Shown: positions 1 to 6,358, counted from the stretch's first letter. The stretch: DNA of 6,400 bases from an uncultured Lachnospiraceae bacterium (GCA_947174615.1 CAMWJQ010000244.1:1-6400); one strand, 5' to 3'. Numbers and translations: made by a program. The notes: generated by a model not told the origin, from the sequence alone.

Positions 1-710
1 GGATACATGGGAACGGACGCAGGAACGCATTGCCAAAGTTATCCATGCGCGCAAGCCCCGCGATGTCTCGACCTGCAAGCACTGGCTGTCGGGCGTCCTG
101 AACTGCTCATCATGCGGCGCTTCCCTTGCACACGCCTCAGTCAACGGCGGTAAAGTCCGCTATTTCCAATGTTATAAATTTACCAAAGGAATCTGCACAG
201 ATTCCCATTATGTCAGTGAGAGAGATGCGGAACAAAGTGTGGTAACCGGATTGAAGTCTGTCCTTGAAAGCAGGAATATCTATCACTTGAATATTATTAA
301 TAGTTCTCAGTCTGAAGATGAGATTGCTTTGATGAACAGAGCAGTCGCCAAGCTGGATATCAAACTGGCAAAGATCAAGGATGCTTATATAGATGGTATA
401 GATACGCTGGAAGAATACAAAGAAAACAAGCGGCGGATACAGTTGGAGCATAACCAGCTTACAGAAAAGATTCTTAACCTATCCGAGGACACTCCCGCTG
501 CCATATCTGAAGATGACCATGTCGAGAAGCTGCTCAACAATATCCGCGTATCGCTTGAAATACTAAAAAGTGAAAATGCAACCCAAGTTGAAAAAGGAAA
601 TGCCATCAGGAATGTCGCCGAAAAGATTGTATATAACAAGACCTATAACACCTATGCTTTCTACTATTATTCGCAGGTGTGATTATTTATAGGTTCGTGC
701 AGTACAGACC
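1..710. mobile_element. End of an integrated element carrying a large serine recombinase, inserted in cotJC
   Basis: Everything left of about position 710 appears to belong to an integrated mobile element. Three things point to this. The recombinase gene lies at the edge with only 27 bases between its stop and the junction, the usual position of an integrase gene beside its attachment site. The minus-strand cotJC frame is conserved in the usual CotJC pattern up to ...QYGG and then turns into unrelated codons and a stop. The changeover coincides with an imperfect inverted repeat. The element's size, cargo and other end are outside the window, so whether it is a prophage, a conjugative element or a small skin-like element cannot be told. 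It could also be a decayed remnant. Confidence 0.75.
2..682 (+). CDS. Large serine recombinase / site-specific integrase, C-terminal part (5' end outside window)
   Basis: This is the C-terminal 226 residues of a large serine recombinase; the reading frame is open through the left edge (first full codon at 2). Fragment residues 1-20 (DTWERTQERIAKV...) match the end of the recombinase domain. Residues 29-65 form the zinc beta-ribbon: a Leu-Ser-Gly-(x)3-Cys35-x2-Cys38-Gly start, then Tyr-Phe-x-Cys57 and Cys65. Residues about 105-165 are rich in Lys, Glu and Leu and look like the coiled coil used for synapsis and directionality in this family. The C-terminus (VAEKIVYNK...FYYYS) is typical. The catalytic N-terminal domain with the active serine is not visible, so activity cannot be judged. 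A GTG at 239 opens a shorter frame but lies after the zinc ribbon and is not a credible start. The gene converges on the truncated cotJC and is probably the enzyme that integrated, and may excise, the element. Confidence 0.9.
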   Translation, partial: DTWERTQERIAKVIHARKPRDVSTCKHWLSGVLNCSSCGASLAHASVNGGKVRYFQCYKFTKGICTDSHYVSERDAEQSVVTGLKSVLESRNIYHLNIINSSQSEDEIALMNRAVAKLDIKLAKIKDAYIDGIDTLEEYKENKRRIQLEHNQLTEKILNLSEDTPAAISEDDHVEKLLNNIRVSLEILKSENATQVEKGNAIRNVAEKIVYNKTYNTYAFYYYSQV

Positions 711-800
711 TCCGTACTGGCTGATAATAACTTGAGCAATCTGTGGATTGGTCTGGGTAATCTTTACTGGATACTGCAATCTCTTTTCATAATTCCACAT
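687..800 (-). pseudogene. cotJC: cotJC 5' fragment, interrupted by the mobile element
   Basis: CotJC is a spore-coat protein of the manganese-catalase family, usually about 190 residues. Here only a 37-residue frame remains. Residues 1-31 (MWNYEKRLQYPVKI... to ISQYGG) carry the typical CotJC beginning, including MW-x-YEK-x-LQYPV and QYGG. Residues 32-37 (LYCTNL) are unrelated and are followed by TAA at 687-689. The start is fixed by a TAATG overlap: the last base of the cotJB stop is the first base of the cotJC start, with GGAGG nine bases upstream inside cotJB. Nearly all of the catalase-like fold is missing, so this fragment cannot work alone. If the element excises cleanly in the mother cell during sporulation, as skin does from sigK, the full gene would be restored. 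Otherwise the strain lacks CotJC. The frame is too short to be called without recognising the family. Confidence 0.85.
700..719. other. Probable recombination junction (attL/attR) within cotJC
   Basis: A perfect 6-bp inverted repeat, CAGTAC (700-705) and GTACTG (714-719), flanks an 8-bp centre whose middle two bases are CC on the plus strand (709-710), GG on the cotJC strand. Counting outward from the centre, 12 of the first 20 positions pair, so the symmetry extends beyond the six bases. On the cotJC strand the right arm encodes Gln-Tyr of the conserved QYGG and the core GG falls in the second Gly codon. From that point the translation no longer resembles CotJC. Large serine recombinases cross over at a central dinucleotide flanked by imperfect inverted arms, so the placement fits. 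The exact core is an inference. Confidence 0.55.
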
Positions 801-1084
801 TAGTTATAGCCTCCTTCCCACGGCCAATCCTGTGTGGCCCATTTCCATTCCCTGCTGTCCATGTCAAGGATACTTAATACAAGAGGTCCATACTTTTCGG
901 TATATTCCTTTACCATTTTGTTCTTGAGTGCATTAAACTGTCCGAACCGCTCCATCGCCTGCTGGTCATATGGATGAGTATCCAGATAAAGATTCAGCTC
1001 CTTCAGCACAAAATCTGCCTTGCTGATTTCCTGTAAGAATTGCTGCCGCTCTGAGTCCATACAAGGTTTACATCCTGCGTTCAT
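800..1084 (-). CDS. cotJB: Spore coat protein CotJB
   Basis: A 94-residue protein with clear CotJB features: a helical N-terminal half (FLQEISKADFVLKELNLYLDTHPYD, about residues 16-40) with the hallmark LNLYLDTHP, a second helix containing KMVKEYTEKYGPL (57-68), and a Trp-rich end (W80, W82, W87, W89 in the pattern DWPWEGG). It is a small cytosolic-type protein of the mother cell, incorporated into the inner coat with CotJA and CotJC; its biochemical role is unknown. The ATG at 1084 overlaps the cotJA stop in ATGA, and GGGAGGAG lies about nine bases upstream, so the start is well supported. Met9 is a less likely alternative. An N-terminal Cys5-x2-Cys8 is present; I cannot say whether it is usual. 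The downstream partner cotJC is disrupted. Confidence 0.93.
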   Translation of the reverse strand: MNAGCKPCMDSERQQFLQEISKADFVLKELNLYLDTHPYDQQAMERFGQFNALKNKMVKEYTEKYGPLVLSILDMDSREWKWATQDWPWEGGYN

Positions 1085-1254
1085 CCTTTCACTCTCCTCC
1101 CTAAAAATGGTTTATTGAGTTCCGGAAATATCGTACCTGTCTTAAACGCTTCATCGAGATTTTCGTACATCGTACAATTTCTCTGCCATGGTACATATGC
1201 CATTGCCACGGGAAACTGCTCTATATACGGCATCTGTGGTTTCCATTCCTGCAT
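1081..1254 (-). CDS. cotJA: Spore coat protein CotJA (small)
   Basis: A 57-residue protein recognised by the CotJA core: AMAYVPWQ (residues 17-24), then Met-Tyr-Glu-Asn-Leu-Asp-Glu-Ala-Phe-Lys-Thr-Gly-Thr and FPELNKPF (43-50). In sporulating Firmicutes CotJA is the first product of the cotJ operon and is needed with CotJC for coat incorporation. The start is ATG at 1254, preceded by AAGGAG about ten bases upstream; an in-frame TAA lies a few codons further up, so no longer version is possible. Its TGA overlaps the ATG of cotJB by four bases (ATGA), which suggests translational coupling. There is no signal peptide or membrane segment, as expected for a mother-cell coat protein. It is the first gene of the minus-strand cotJA-cotJB-cotJC unit. 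Confidence 0.93.
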   Translation of the reverse strand: MQEWKPQMPYIEQFPVAMAYVPWQRNCTMYENLDEAFKTGTIFPELNKPFLGRRVKG

Positions 1255-1292
1255 ATCTGTACCGCTCCTTGTTCTTTTTTATAGTTATTATC

Positions 1293-1300
1293 ATAATATG
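1293..1300 (-). promoter_or_regulatory. Weak sporulation-sigma -10-like element upstream of cotJA
   Basis: On the minus strand CATATTAT lies 38 bases before the cotJA start and matches six of eight positions of the sigma-E -10 pattern CATACANT. No convincing sigma-E -35 is found at the usual 14-15 base distance. Family knowledge (cotJ is sigma-E dependent in Bacillus subtilis) makes a promoter here expected, but this particular site is tentative. Confidence 0.25.
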
Positions 1301-1390
1301 TCAGATTTTGGAGAATGCTACACGGAAAACTCTTCTTCTCGCCGAGCCTGCAATATTTGCACCGATAATTGAACGAAAGATGAAAAAGAG

Positions 1391-1420
1391 TGTATGAAAT
1401 ACAGATTTTGACACATACTG
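1391..1420 (+). promoter_or_regulatory. Predicted sigma-G (forespore) promoter for spoVAF
   Basis: TGTATG at 1391-1396 fits the sigma-G -35 pattern (GHATR) fully. After 17 bases, CATACTG at 1414-1420 fits the -10 pattern CATNHTA except in the last base. The predicted transcript would start near 1427, about 35 bases before the spoVAF ATG, with AGAAAGG at 1442-1448 as a rather distant ribosome binding site (13 bases). spoVA-type genes are normally forespore expressed from sigma-G, so motif and gene agree. Confidence 0.55.
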
Positions 1421-1461
1421 ATGCTGAGTATCAAATAGTTTAGAAAGGCATGGTTATCTAA

Positions 1462-2862
1462 ATGTATCAAGATTTTGAACAAAATAAACAATATATGGCA
1501 GATTTGCTTCATACGGATGCATCCTTTGACATTGTGAGCCGCGATGTGATGATCGGAGACAAAAACGCTGTGTTTTACTTTGTTGACGGGTTCTGCAAAG
1601 ATGTGCTGATGCAAAAGCTTCTACAGTTCCTGATGGGATTAAAATCCGACGACCTCCCCAAGAATGCAAAGGAACTGAACCAGCTCATGCCTTACGTTGA
1701 GGTAGATCTCACAAAAGACTTTAATGAAATTTCTCAGAATATCCTTTGTGGTGTATTTGCGATTATCATAGACGGTTTTGATGAATGTATTTTAATCGAT
1801 TCGCGCACTTATCCTGCCCGCGGCGTGTCTGAACCAGAAAAAGATAAGGTTCTGCGCGGTTCCAAGGATGGATTTGTGGAAACTATTGTGTTCAACACAG
1901 CGCTGATCCGCCGGCGCATTCGAAGCACCGACCTGCGCATGGAGATGCTCAACGCCGGAAAAGCCTCCAACACAGATATTGTCCTCTGCTACATGGACAG
2001 CAGGGTTGACAAAGAATTTTTGAGAAAAATACGCGACCGCATCAAAGACATCAAAGTTGATGCGCTGACGCTGAATCAGGAAAGTCTTGCGGAATGTCTC
2101 TACACCTCAAAATGGTACAATCCATTTCCTAAATTCAAGTATACGGAACGTCCAGACACTGCCGCCGCACAGATTTTGGAGGGGAATATTATTATTCTAG
2201 TAGACAATTCTCCCTCCGCCATGATTCTGCCAATCAGTATTCTCGATATGATACAGGAGGCGGACGACTACTATTTCCCGCCAGTCACAGGTTCGTACCT
2301 CAGACTATCACGCTTCCTGATTTTAATACTGACTTATTTTATTACGCCGACATTTTTGCTAATGATGCAAAATCCCGCATGGATTCCACCAGCATTTCAA
2401 TTTATCGTGGTAAAAGAAGATATCAATGTACCGCTGATCTGGCAGTTCTTAATCCTAGAGCTTGCGATTGACGGTCTGCGGCTTGCGGCGGTCAACACAC
2501 CCAATATGTTGTCAACTCCCCTGAGTGTCATGGCGGCGCTGATACTTGGCGAATTTTCCGTCAAGAGCGGATGGTTCAATGCGGAAGTCATGTTGTACAT
2601 GGCGTTTGTCGCGATCGCGAACTACACACACCCCAGCTATGAACTTGGCTATGCCATCAAGTTTTTCAGACTCATCAATCTCATCTTGACGGCACTGTTT
2701 CAAGTATGGGGATATATTGCAGGTATTATCCTGTTTTTCGCTGCCATTATCACGAACAAAATGGTATCGGGTCAGAGTTATCTCTATCCGCTCATACCAT
2801 TTAGCTGGCAGAAACTCAGTCATGCATTGTTCCGCCACCGGCTGCCGAAGTCTGCGGAATAA
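1462..2862 (+). CDS. spoVAF: Stage V sporulation protein AF-like, GerA-family spore germination membrane protein
   Basis: A 466-residue protein of the GerA A-subunit family, closest in pattern to SpoVAF. Residues 1-280 are the soluble N-terminal region, with SRDVMIGDKNAVFYFVDGFCKD (about 26-47), the family signature RTYPARGVSEPEKDKVLRG (115-133), GFVETIVFNTALIRRRIR (137-154) and ILVDNSPSAM (245-254). Residues 283-302, about 350-364, 374-388 and 403-431 are hydrophobic membrane segments, and the protein ends with the usual YLYPLIPF (440-447) and a short basic tail. In spores these proteins sit in the inner membrane; GerA A-subunits act in germinant-triggered ion release, while SpoVAF itself is accessory to the germination machinery rather than a dedicated nutrient sensor. 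No other spoVA gene and no gerB/gerC partner follows; a terminator comes directly after it, so it is a single-gene unit. A GerA-type receptor A subunit is the alternative, but missing B and C genes argue for SpoVAF. Confidence 0.85.
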   Translation: MYQDFEQNKQYMADLLHTDASFDIVSRDVMIGDKNAVFYFVDGFCKDVLMQKLLQFLMGLKSDDLPKNAKELNQLMPYVEVDLTKDFNEISQNILCGVFAIIIDGFDECILIDSRTYPARGVSEPEKDKVLRGSKDGFVETIVFNTALIRRRIRSTDLRMEMLNAGKASNTDIVLCYMDSRVDKEFLRKIRDRIKDIKVDALTLNQESLAECLYTSKWYNPFPKFKYTERPDTAAAQILEGNIIILVDNSPSAMILPISILDMIQEADDYYFPPVTGSYLRLSRFLILILTYFITPTFLLMMQNPAWIPPAFQFIVVKEDINVPLIWQFLILELAIDGLRLAAVNTPNMLSTPLSVMAALILGEFSVKSGWFNAEVMLYMAFVAIANYTHPSYELGYAIKFFRLINLILTALFQVWGYIAGIILFFAAIITNKMVSGQSYLYPLIPFSWQKLSHALFRHRLPKSAE

Positions 2863-2868
2863 AAATAT

Positions 2869-2910
2869 AGCAACTCTGTTAATTTCATACAGAGTTGCTT
2901 CTTTTATTTA
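2869..2910. terminator. Rho-independent terminator between spoVAF and dut, probably bidirectional
   Basis: An 11-bp perfect stem (arms 2869-2879 and 2889-2899, core GCAACTCTGT / ACAGAGTTGC) with a 9-base loop begins seven bases after the spoVAF stop and is followed by a T-rich run (2899-2910). Read on the minus strand, the same hairpin is followed by TATATTTTTA, so it may also end the nrdD-nrdG-dut transcript arriving from the right. Confidence 0.9.
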
Positions 2911-2979
2911 TATCATTTTAAAAATCCTGACACTGTACAATGGTCGGGAAGCGCAGTATATCTCGCAGGCATTTATCGC

Positions 2980-3432
2980 TTAATTTTTTCCGGTCGAGCC
3001 AAAACCTCCGCGGTTTGCCCCTGTCAGCTCCGTGACCTCCTCAAATTCAAGATCCGGCTGCTGTTCCATAATCCGAAACTGGCAGATCCGGTCATTTAAG
3101 TGAATTGTCGTGTCCCGCAGCGCATACATCGGGACAAACCACTGGTCCTCATTGCCGCAGTACCCGCCCTCGCCTGTCTCGCGGTCTGGTCCGTCAATCA
3201 CTCCTTGATGATTCACTTGTATCAGCCCAAAATTTTTAAACGTAGAACTTCTGGGAACTACATGCGCCTCATACCCCCTTGGAAGTTCCACAGCAATTCC
3301 CAGTGGAATCAGCTTAAACTCGCCCTGCTTCATCTCGACATCCTCCGACGCCCGCAGGTCTATCCAGTTTCCCTTTGAAATCTTTTCGAGCTTCTGTACT
3401 TTATCTGTAAAATATTTTATCTTTATCTTCAC
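2980..3432 (-). CDS. dut: dUTP diphosphatase (dUTPase), trimeric type
   Basis: Hydrolyses dUTP to dUMP and pyrophosphate, which keeps uracil out of DNA and supplies dUMP for dTMP synthesis. All five motifs of trimeric dUTPases are present in its 150 residues: DLRA (25-28), PRSST (60-64), NHQGVID (74-80) with catalytic Asp80 and Tyr91, RICQFRI (115-121), and the C-terminal P-loop-like RGGFGSTG (141-148). Motif 3 is unusual: ten residues (GPDRETGEGG, 81-90) separate GVID from the conserved Tyr, where two are usual. The start is GTG at 3432; GAGGAGG lies five bases upstream and no nearby ATG could replace it. It is the last gene of the nrdD-nrdG-dut unit, 81 bases after nrdG, and its end faces the shared terminator. 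Bacterial, not clearly phage-derived, since it sits with chromosomal nrd genes. Confidence 0.95.
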   Translation of the reverse strand: MKIKIKYFTDKVQKLEKISKGNWIDLRASEDVEMKQGEFKLIPLGIAVELPRGYEAHVVPRSSTFKNFGLIQVNHQGVIDGPDRETGEGGYCGNEDQWFVPMYALRDTTIHLNDRICQFRIMEQQPDLEFEEVTELTGANRGGFGSTGKN

Positions 3433-3437
3433 AAATG

Positions 3438-3444
3438 CCTCCTC
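3438..3444 (-). promoter_or_regulatory. Ribosome binding site fixing the GTG start of dut
   Basis: GAGGAGG on the minus strand, five bases before the GTG at 3432. This strong site decides for a GTG start, because the next in-frame ATG would remove motif 1 (DLRA). Confidence 0.8.
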
Positions 3445-3513
3445 AAAAAGCCTGTTCTATTTATATGCTCATCTACTTCTTACACCGCATATACATTTCT
3501 AAAATCCGGTTTG

Positions 3514-4125
3514 TTATGCCTCACATGCATTTTTCTTGACAGCACAGCTGCCGTTTGCGCTGAATGGTATAATGTTTGGTTCTGACATCCCTGTCGTTTC
3601 ACGCCCCATAGGAATATCATCATGGTCGCCGCAGTGGAGCGCCGGAATCAGCGGATTTTCCTGTGCAAGCGTCGCCTGTACATTAATCACACGCTGGTTG
3701 CTGCTCCCCTTCCACAAAAGCGTCGCATCTTTCTGCTCCTGCATAAATTCGCCGTCAACCAGAACATCTATATACTTCATCAAAGAGGACTTCATGATAT
3801 TTTCCCACACATCACCTGTGTAGAGCCAAATATTTTTGTCAGGATACTTCTCTTTAATTTCCCTTGCAAGTGCCTTCACGCCATCCCGATTGGCACAGTG
3901 CAGCGGATCGCCGCCGGAAAACGTGATCCCTTCAATATAAGGCTTGTCAAGCTGCTCAAAAATCTCTTTCTTGGCAGCAGCATCAAACAGCAGTCCTCCG
4001 TCCGGGTCCCATGTCATGGGATTCTGACATCCCTTACAGCAATGTTCACACCCCGCCACCCACAAGACAACGCGAAGCCCGTCACCGTTTAACATATCAT
4101 CCTTCGTGATATTATGATACCTCAT
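3514..4125 (-). CDS. nrdG: Anaerobic ribonucleoside-triphosphate reductase activating protein (radical SAM)
   Basis: NrdG uses a [4Fe-4S] cluster and S-adenosylmethionine to make the glycyl radical on NrdD. Its radical-SAM signature is Cys26-x3-Cys30-x2-Cys33 within WVAGCEHCCKGCQNP, with an additional Cys29 inside the motif. The SAM-binding GGDP is at 71-74 (TFSGGDPLH), LYTG at 101-104, and the family's VLVDGEF and WKGSSNQRVI are at 121-127 and 138-147. At 203 residues it is longer than typical NrdG (E. coli about 154): after the usual end near residue 152 there is a tail of about 50 residues with three more cysteines (165, 194, 201). The ATG at 4125 has GGAGG (4137-4141) eleven bases upstream. 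It begins 24 bases after the nrdD stop, so both are surely cotranscribed, and dut follows 81 bases later. Confidence 0.95.
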   Translation of the reverse strand: MRYHNITKDDMLNGDGLRVVLWVAGCEHCCKGCQNPMTWDPDGGLLFDAAAKKEIFEQLDKPYIEGITFSGGDPLHCANRDGVKALAREIKEKYPDKNIWLYTGDVWENIMKSSLMKYIDVLVDGEFMQEQKDATLLWKGSSNQRVINVQATLAQENPLIPALHCGDHDDIPMGRETTGMSEPNIIPFSANGSCAVKKNACEA

Positions 4126-4149
4126 CTCTACTCAATCCTCCAAATATAT

Positions 4150-6315
4150 TTACATGCTGATGCGTTCTGCGATTTCCGCCATCTTTGCATCGTTGAGCCT
4201 CGTATCGCCATGTACGCGCGAGTACGACAGATACCCGTTCATGCGGTCTATCTTTGTCAGATTCTTACTGCCGCACTTGGGACATACATCCATCTCCAGT
4301 TCCTGATGCCCACAGTCATCACAGTATGCCAAGGACAGATTAACTCCCTCATAAAAGCCCATCTCCATCGCGCGCCGGACAAGCGTTTTGATCGCTGAAA
4401 TATTGTAATCAATTGGATACTTTACATATTGAATCTTGCCGCCGTTTGATAACTCCCAGAATCGGTATTCTAAATCCTGCTTCTCGATCGGTGTGATGTT
4501 TTCGGTCACATGACAATGAAAGCTGTTGCTGACATACTCCCTGTCAGATACGCCTTCCACAATGCCATACTGCGCACGGAACTGCTTTACCTGTAGACCG
4601 CAGAGATTCTCCGCCGGAGTGCCATAAATCGCATACAGATTGCCGTCCTCTTCTTTAAAACGATTGACTTCCTTATTAATATACTCAAGAACTTCAATTG
4701 CAAACGCTCCGTCTTCCACAAGAGATTTGCCATTATATAACATCTGAAGCTCATTGAACGCAGTGATGCCAAAGGACGCAGTCGCATATTTCAATAATGG
4801 TTTGATCTTGTCCGAAAGTTTGAGATGTCCGCCCAAAAATCCACCCTCGCAGTACGCTAACGGATTGGTCGATGCACGCATATTTCCAAGATATGCATAT
4901 GTCCTGATATGAAGCTGGCGTATTAAATTCAAATAATAATCCAGCACTTCATAAAAGTCTCTGCTCTCCTGCCTTGCCTTTGCGAGAATCATCGGCAGAT
5001 GCAGTGACACTGCACCGACATTAAAACGTCCGACAAATACAGGCACATCCTTGTCATCCGCCGGGTGCATTCCTCCCCGCTCATACCACGGCGACAGAAA
5101 CGCACGGCACCCCATCGGCGAAATCACCTTGCCGTACTGCTTGTACATGCTGGCGATATACCCCTTTCCTGTCAGGCTGAGCCAGTCGGGATACATTGTT
5201 TTTGCAGAACATCTCACACCTGCCTCAAACACATCCTCAAGTGGTTTTCCTTCACCATGAAGATTTTCATCATATAAAAATACAATCTTCGGAAACAGCA
5301 CTGGTTTTTTGCAGTCTTTTTTGCCCTGCCCTTTTCGCCTGACATTTAACATCTGGATCGTTGCCATTTTGGCAAAGCGCTCCGTTCCGATTCCGGCGGT
5401 AACAGTGATGAACGGATAGTCTCCGCGGCTGCTGGCCACGGTGTTAAACTTGTACTCCCAGCCTTGAAATCCCTGCTCAAACTCCCGTTCCACATCAGCA
5501 ATCGCTACTTCCTCCGCCTTTTTCCGGTCTATGCCAAGCCCGACATACTTCTCAACTGCAGATTGATACGTCTTTTCCGCATAGGGCGCTAGAATTTTGT
5601 CCACCTCCGGAACGGTAAAGCCGCCATACTGCTGACTTGCCGCGCTGAGCACGATATCACCGATGACGTCAAATGCTACATCCAGTGATTTTGGCTCATT
5701 GTACCAGATATTTCCCATCTCAAAGCCGCCGGAAAGCACATGTTCAACATCAAAAAGACAACAATTCATCGTGTCGCGGCGCGCTGACATGTCATGAATA
5801 TAGATATAACCGTCCCTGCACGCCTGTATCTCCTCTGTTGTGAGAAAAAACTTTTGATACAGCTCCTTGTTGAATTGGTTAAAAATCAGACTCCTTTTCG
5901 TCGAAACAAGCGCAGAGTCCGTATTCGCATTTTCCTTATCACCTACATACATGATGGACTGACTCTTTTTATACACATCATCCATCATCCGCACAAAATC
6001 CTGTTTGTAATTCCTGTAATCACGATAGCTCTTTGCCACCACAGGCTTCACGTCCTCCAGGGCGCTCTCTACAATATTATGCATCACTGGAATGGGAATC
6101 CTGCCGGTGTCCATCTCATCCACCTTGTCTATGACATCCTGACAGATTTGACGCTTCTCGGCATCTGTAAATTTCGTGAGTGCACGATAGGCAGATTTCC
6201 CTACCGCAGTGATGACCTTCTGCACATTAAATGCTTCTTTGCTGCCATCCTTTTTGACAACAAATACCGTCTTTTTCGGCTGATAAAGCACACTGTAATC
6301 GATTTCCTCGCTCAT
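4150..6315 (-). CDS. nrdD: Anaerobic (class III) ribonucleoside-triphosphate reductase, glycyl radical enzyme
   Basis: Reduces ribonucleoside triphosphates to deoxyribonucleoside triphosphates without oxygen, using a glycyl radical. The 721 residues are the full length for the family. Residues about 14-108 are the ATP-cone (FVVKKDGSKEAFNVQKVITAV...), which senses ATP/dATP and sets activity. The catalytic ten-stranded barrel follows, with Cys185-Cys186 (TMNCCLFD) and the likely thiyl-radical Cys403 in SPMGCRAFLSPW. Near the end a zinc site is formed by Cys665-x2-Cys668 and Cys678-x2-Cys681. The glycyl radical lies in RMNGYL, at Gly694, followed by RLNDAKMAEIAER. The residue before Gly694 is Asn, where Cys is common (CGYL). 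The ATG at 6315 is preceded by GGGAGCAGGA. It is the first gene of nrdD-nrdG-dut, driven by the sigma-A promoter just upstream. The enzyme is destroyed by oxygen once activated, which indicates anaerobic growth. Confidence 0.97.
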   Translation of the reverse strand: MSEEIDYSVLYQPKKTVFVVKKDGSKEAFNVQKVITAVGKSAYRALTKFTDAEKRQICQDVIDKVDEMDTGRIPIPVMHNIVESALEDVKPVVAKSYRDYRNYKQDFVRMMDDVYKKSQSIMYVGDKENANTDSALVSTKRSLIFNQFNKELYQKFFLTTEEIQACRDGYIYIHDMSARRDTMNCCLFDVEHVLSGGFEMGNIWYNEPKSLDVAFDVIGDIVLSAASQQYGGFTVPEVDKILAPYAEKTYQSAVEKYVGLGIDRKKAEEVAIADVEREFEQGFQGWEYKFNTVASSRGDYPFITVTAGIGTERFAKMATIQMLNVRRKGQGKKDCKKPVLFPKIVFLYDENLHGEGKPLEDVFEAGVRCSAKTMYPDWLSLTGKGYIASMYKQYGKVISPMGCRAFLSPWYERGGMHPADDKDVPVFVGRFNVGAVSLHLPMILAKARQESRDFYEVLDYYLNLIRQLHIRTYAYLGNMRASTNPLAYCEGGFLGGHLKLSDKIKPLLKYATASFGITAFNELQMLYNGKSLVEDGAFAIEVLEYINKEVNRFKEEDGNLYAIYGTPAENLCGLQVKQFRAQYGIVEGVSDREYVSNSFHCHVTENITPIEKQDLEYRFWELSNGGKIQYVKYPIDYNISAIKTLVRRAMEMGFYEGVNLSLAYCDDCGHQELEMDVCPKCGSKNLTKIDRMNGYLSYSRVHGDTRLNDAKMAEIAERISM

Positions 6316-6342
6316 TTCAATCCTGCTCCCTTATCTGTATTT

Positions 6343-6358
6343 TCTTTATATATAGTAT
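6343..6358 (-). promoter_or_regulatory. Possible degenerate NrdR box overlapping the nrdD -10
   Basis: The 16 bases beginning ATACTATATATA on the minus strand agree with 12 of 16 positions of the NrdR-box pattern acaCwAtATaTwGtgt, all but one mismatch being in the second half. NrdR is the usual repressor of nrd genes and its boxes often overlap the promoter. However, the segment is simply A/T rich and no good partner box is seen, so this is weak. Confidence 0.25.

Noticed and set aside
239..682. A separate 147-residue gene starting at GTG 239
   Set aside because: The same frame is open to the left edge and encodes the recombinase zinc ribbon, so this is only an internal codon of the larger gene.
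683..800. Treating the stretch after the recombinase as an empty intergenic region
   Set aside because: The minus strand encodes the recognisable CotJC start, coupled by TAATG to cotJB, so it is a broken gene and not a spacer.
1450..1461. Three-codon frame ATG-GTT-ATC-TAA directly before the spoVAF ATG, as a leader cistron
   Set aside because: The AAAGG stands only one base from this ATG, too near for initiation, and such short frames occur by chance.
1318..1669. Minus-strand open frames reaching from spoVAF into the divergent gap
   Set aside because: They overlap the SpoVAF N-terminus antisense and end before cotJA; no start signal or recognised motif supports them.
3460..3465. TATAAA on the minus strand as -10 of a separate dut promoter
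   Set aside because: No acceptable -35 lies 16-18 bases upstream and there is no extended -10, so it is not listed as a promoter.
3622..4092. Plus-strand open frame of 156 codons opposite nrdG
   Set aside because: It is antisense to a clear radical-SAM protein and its translation resembles no known domain.
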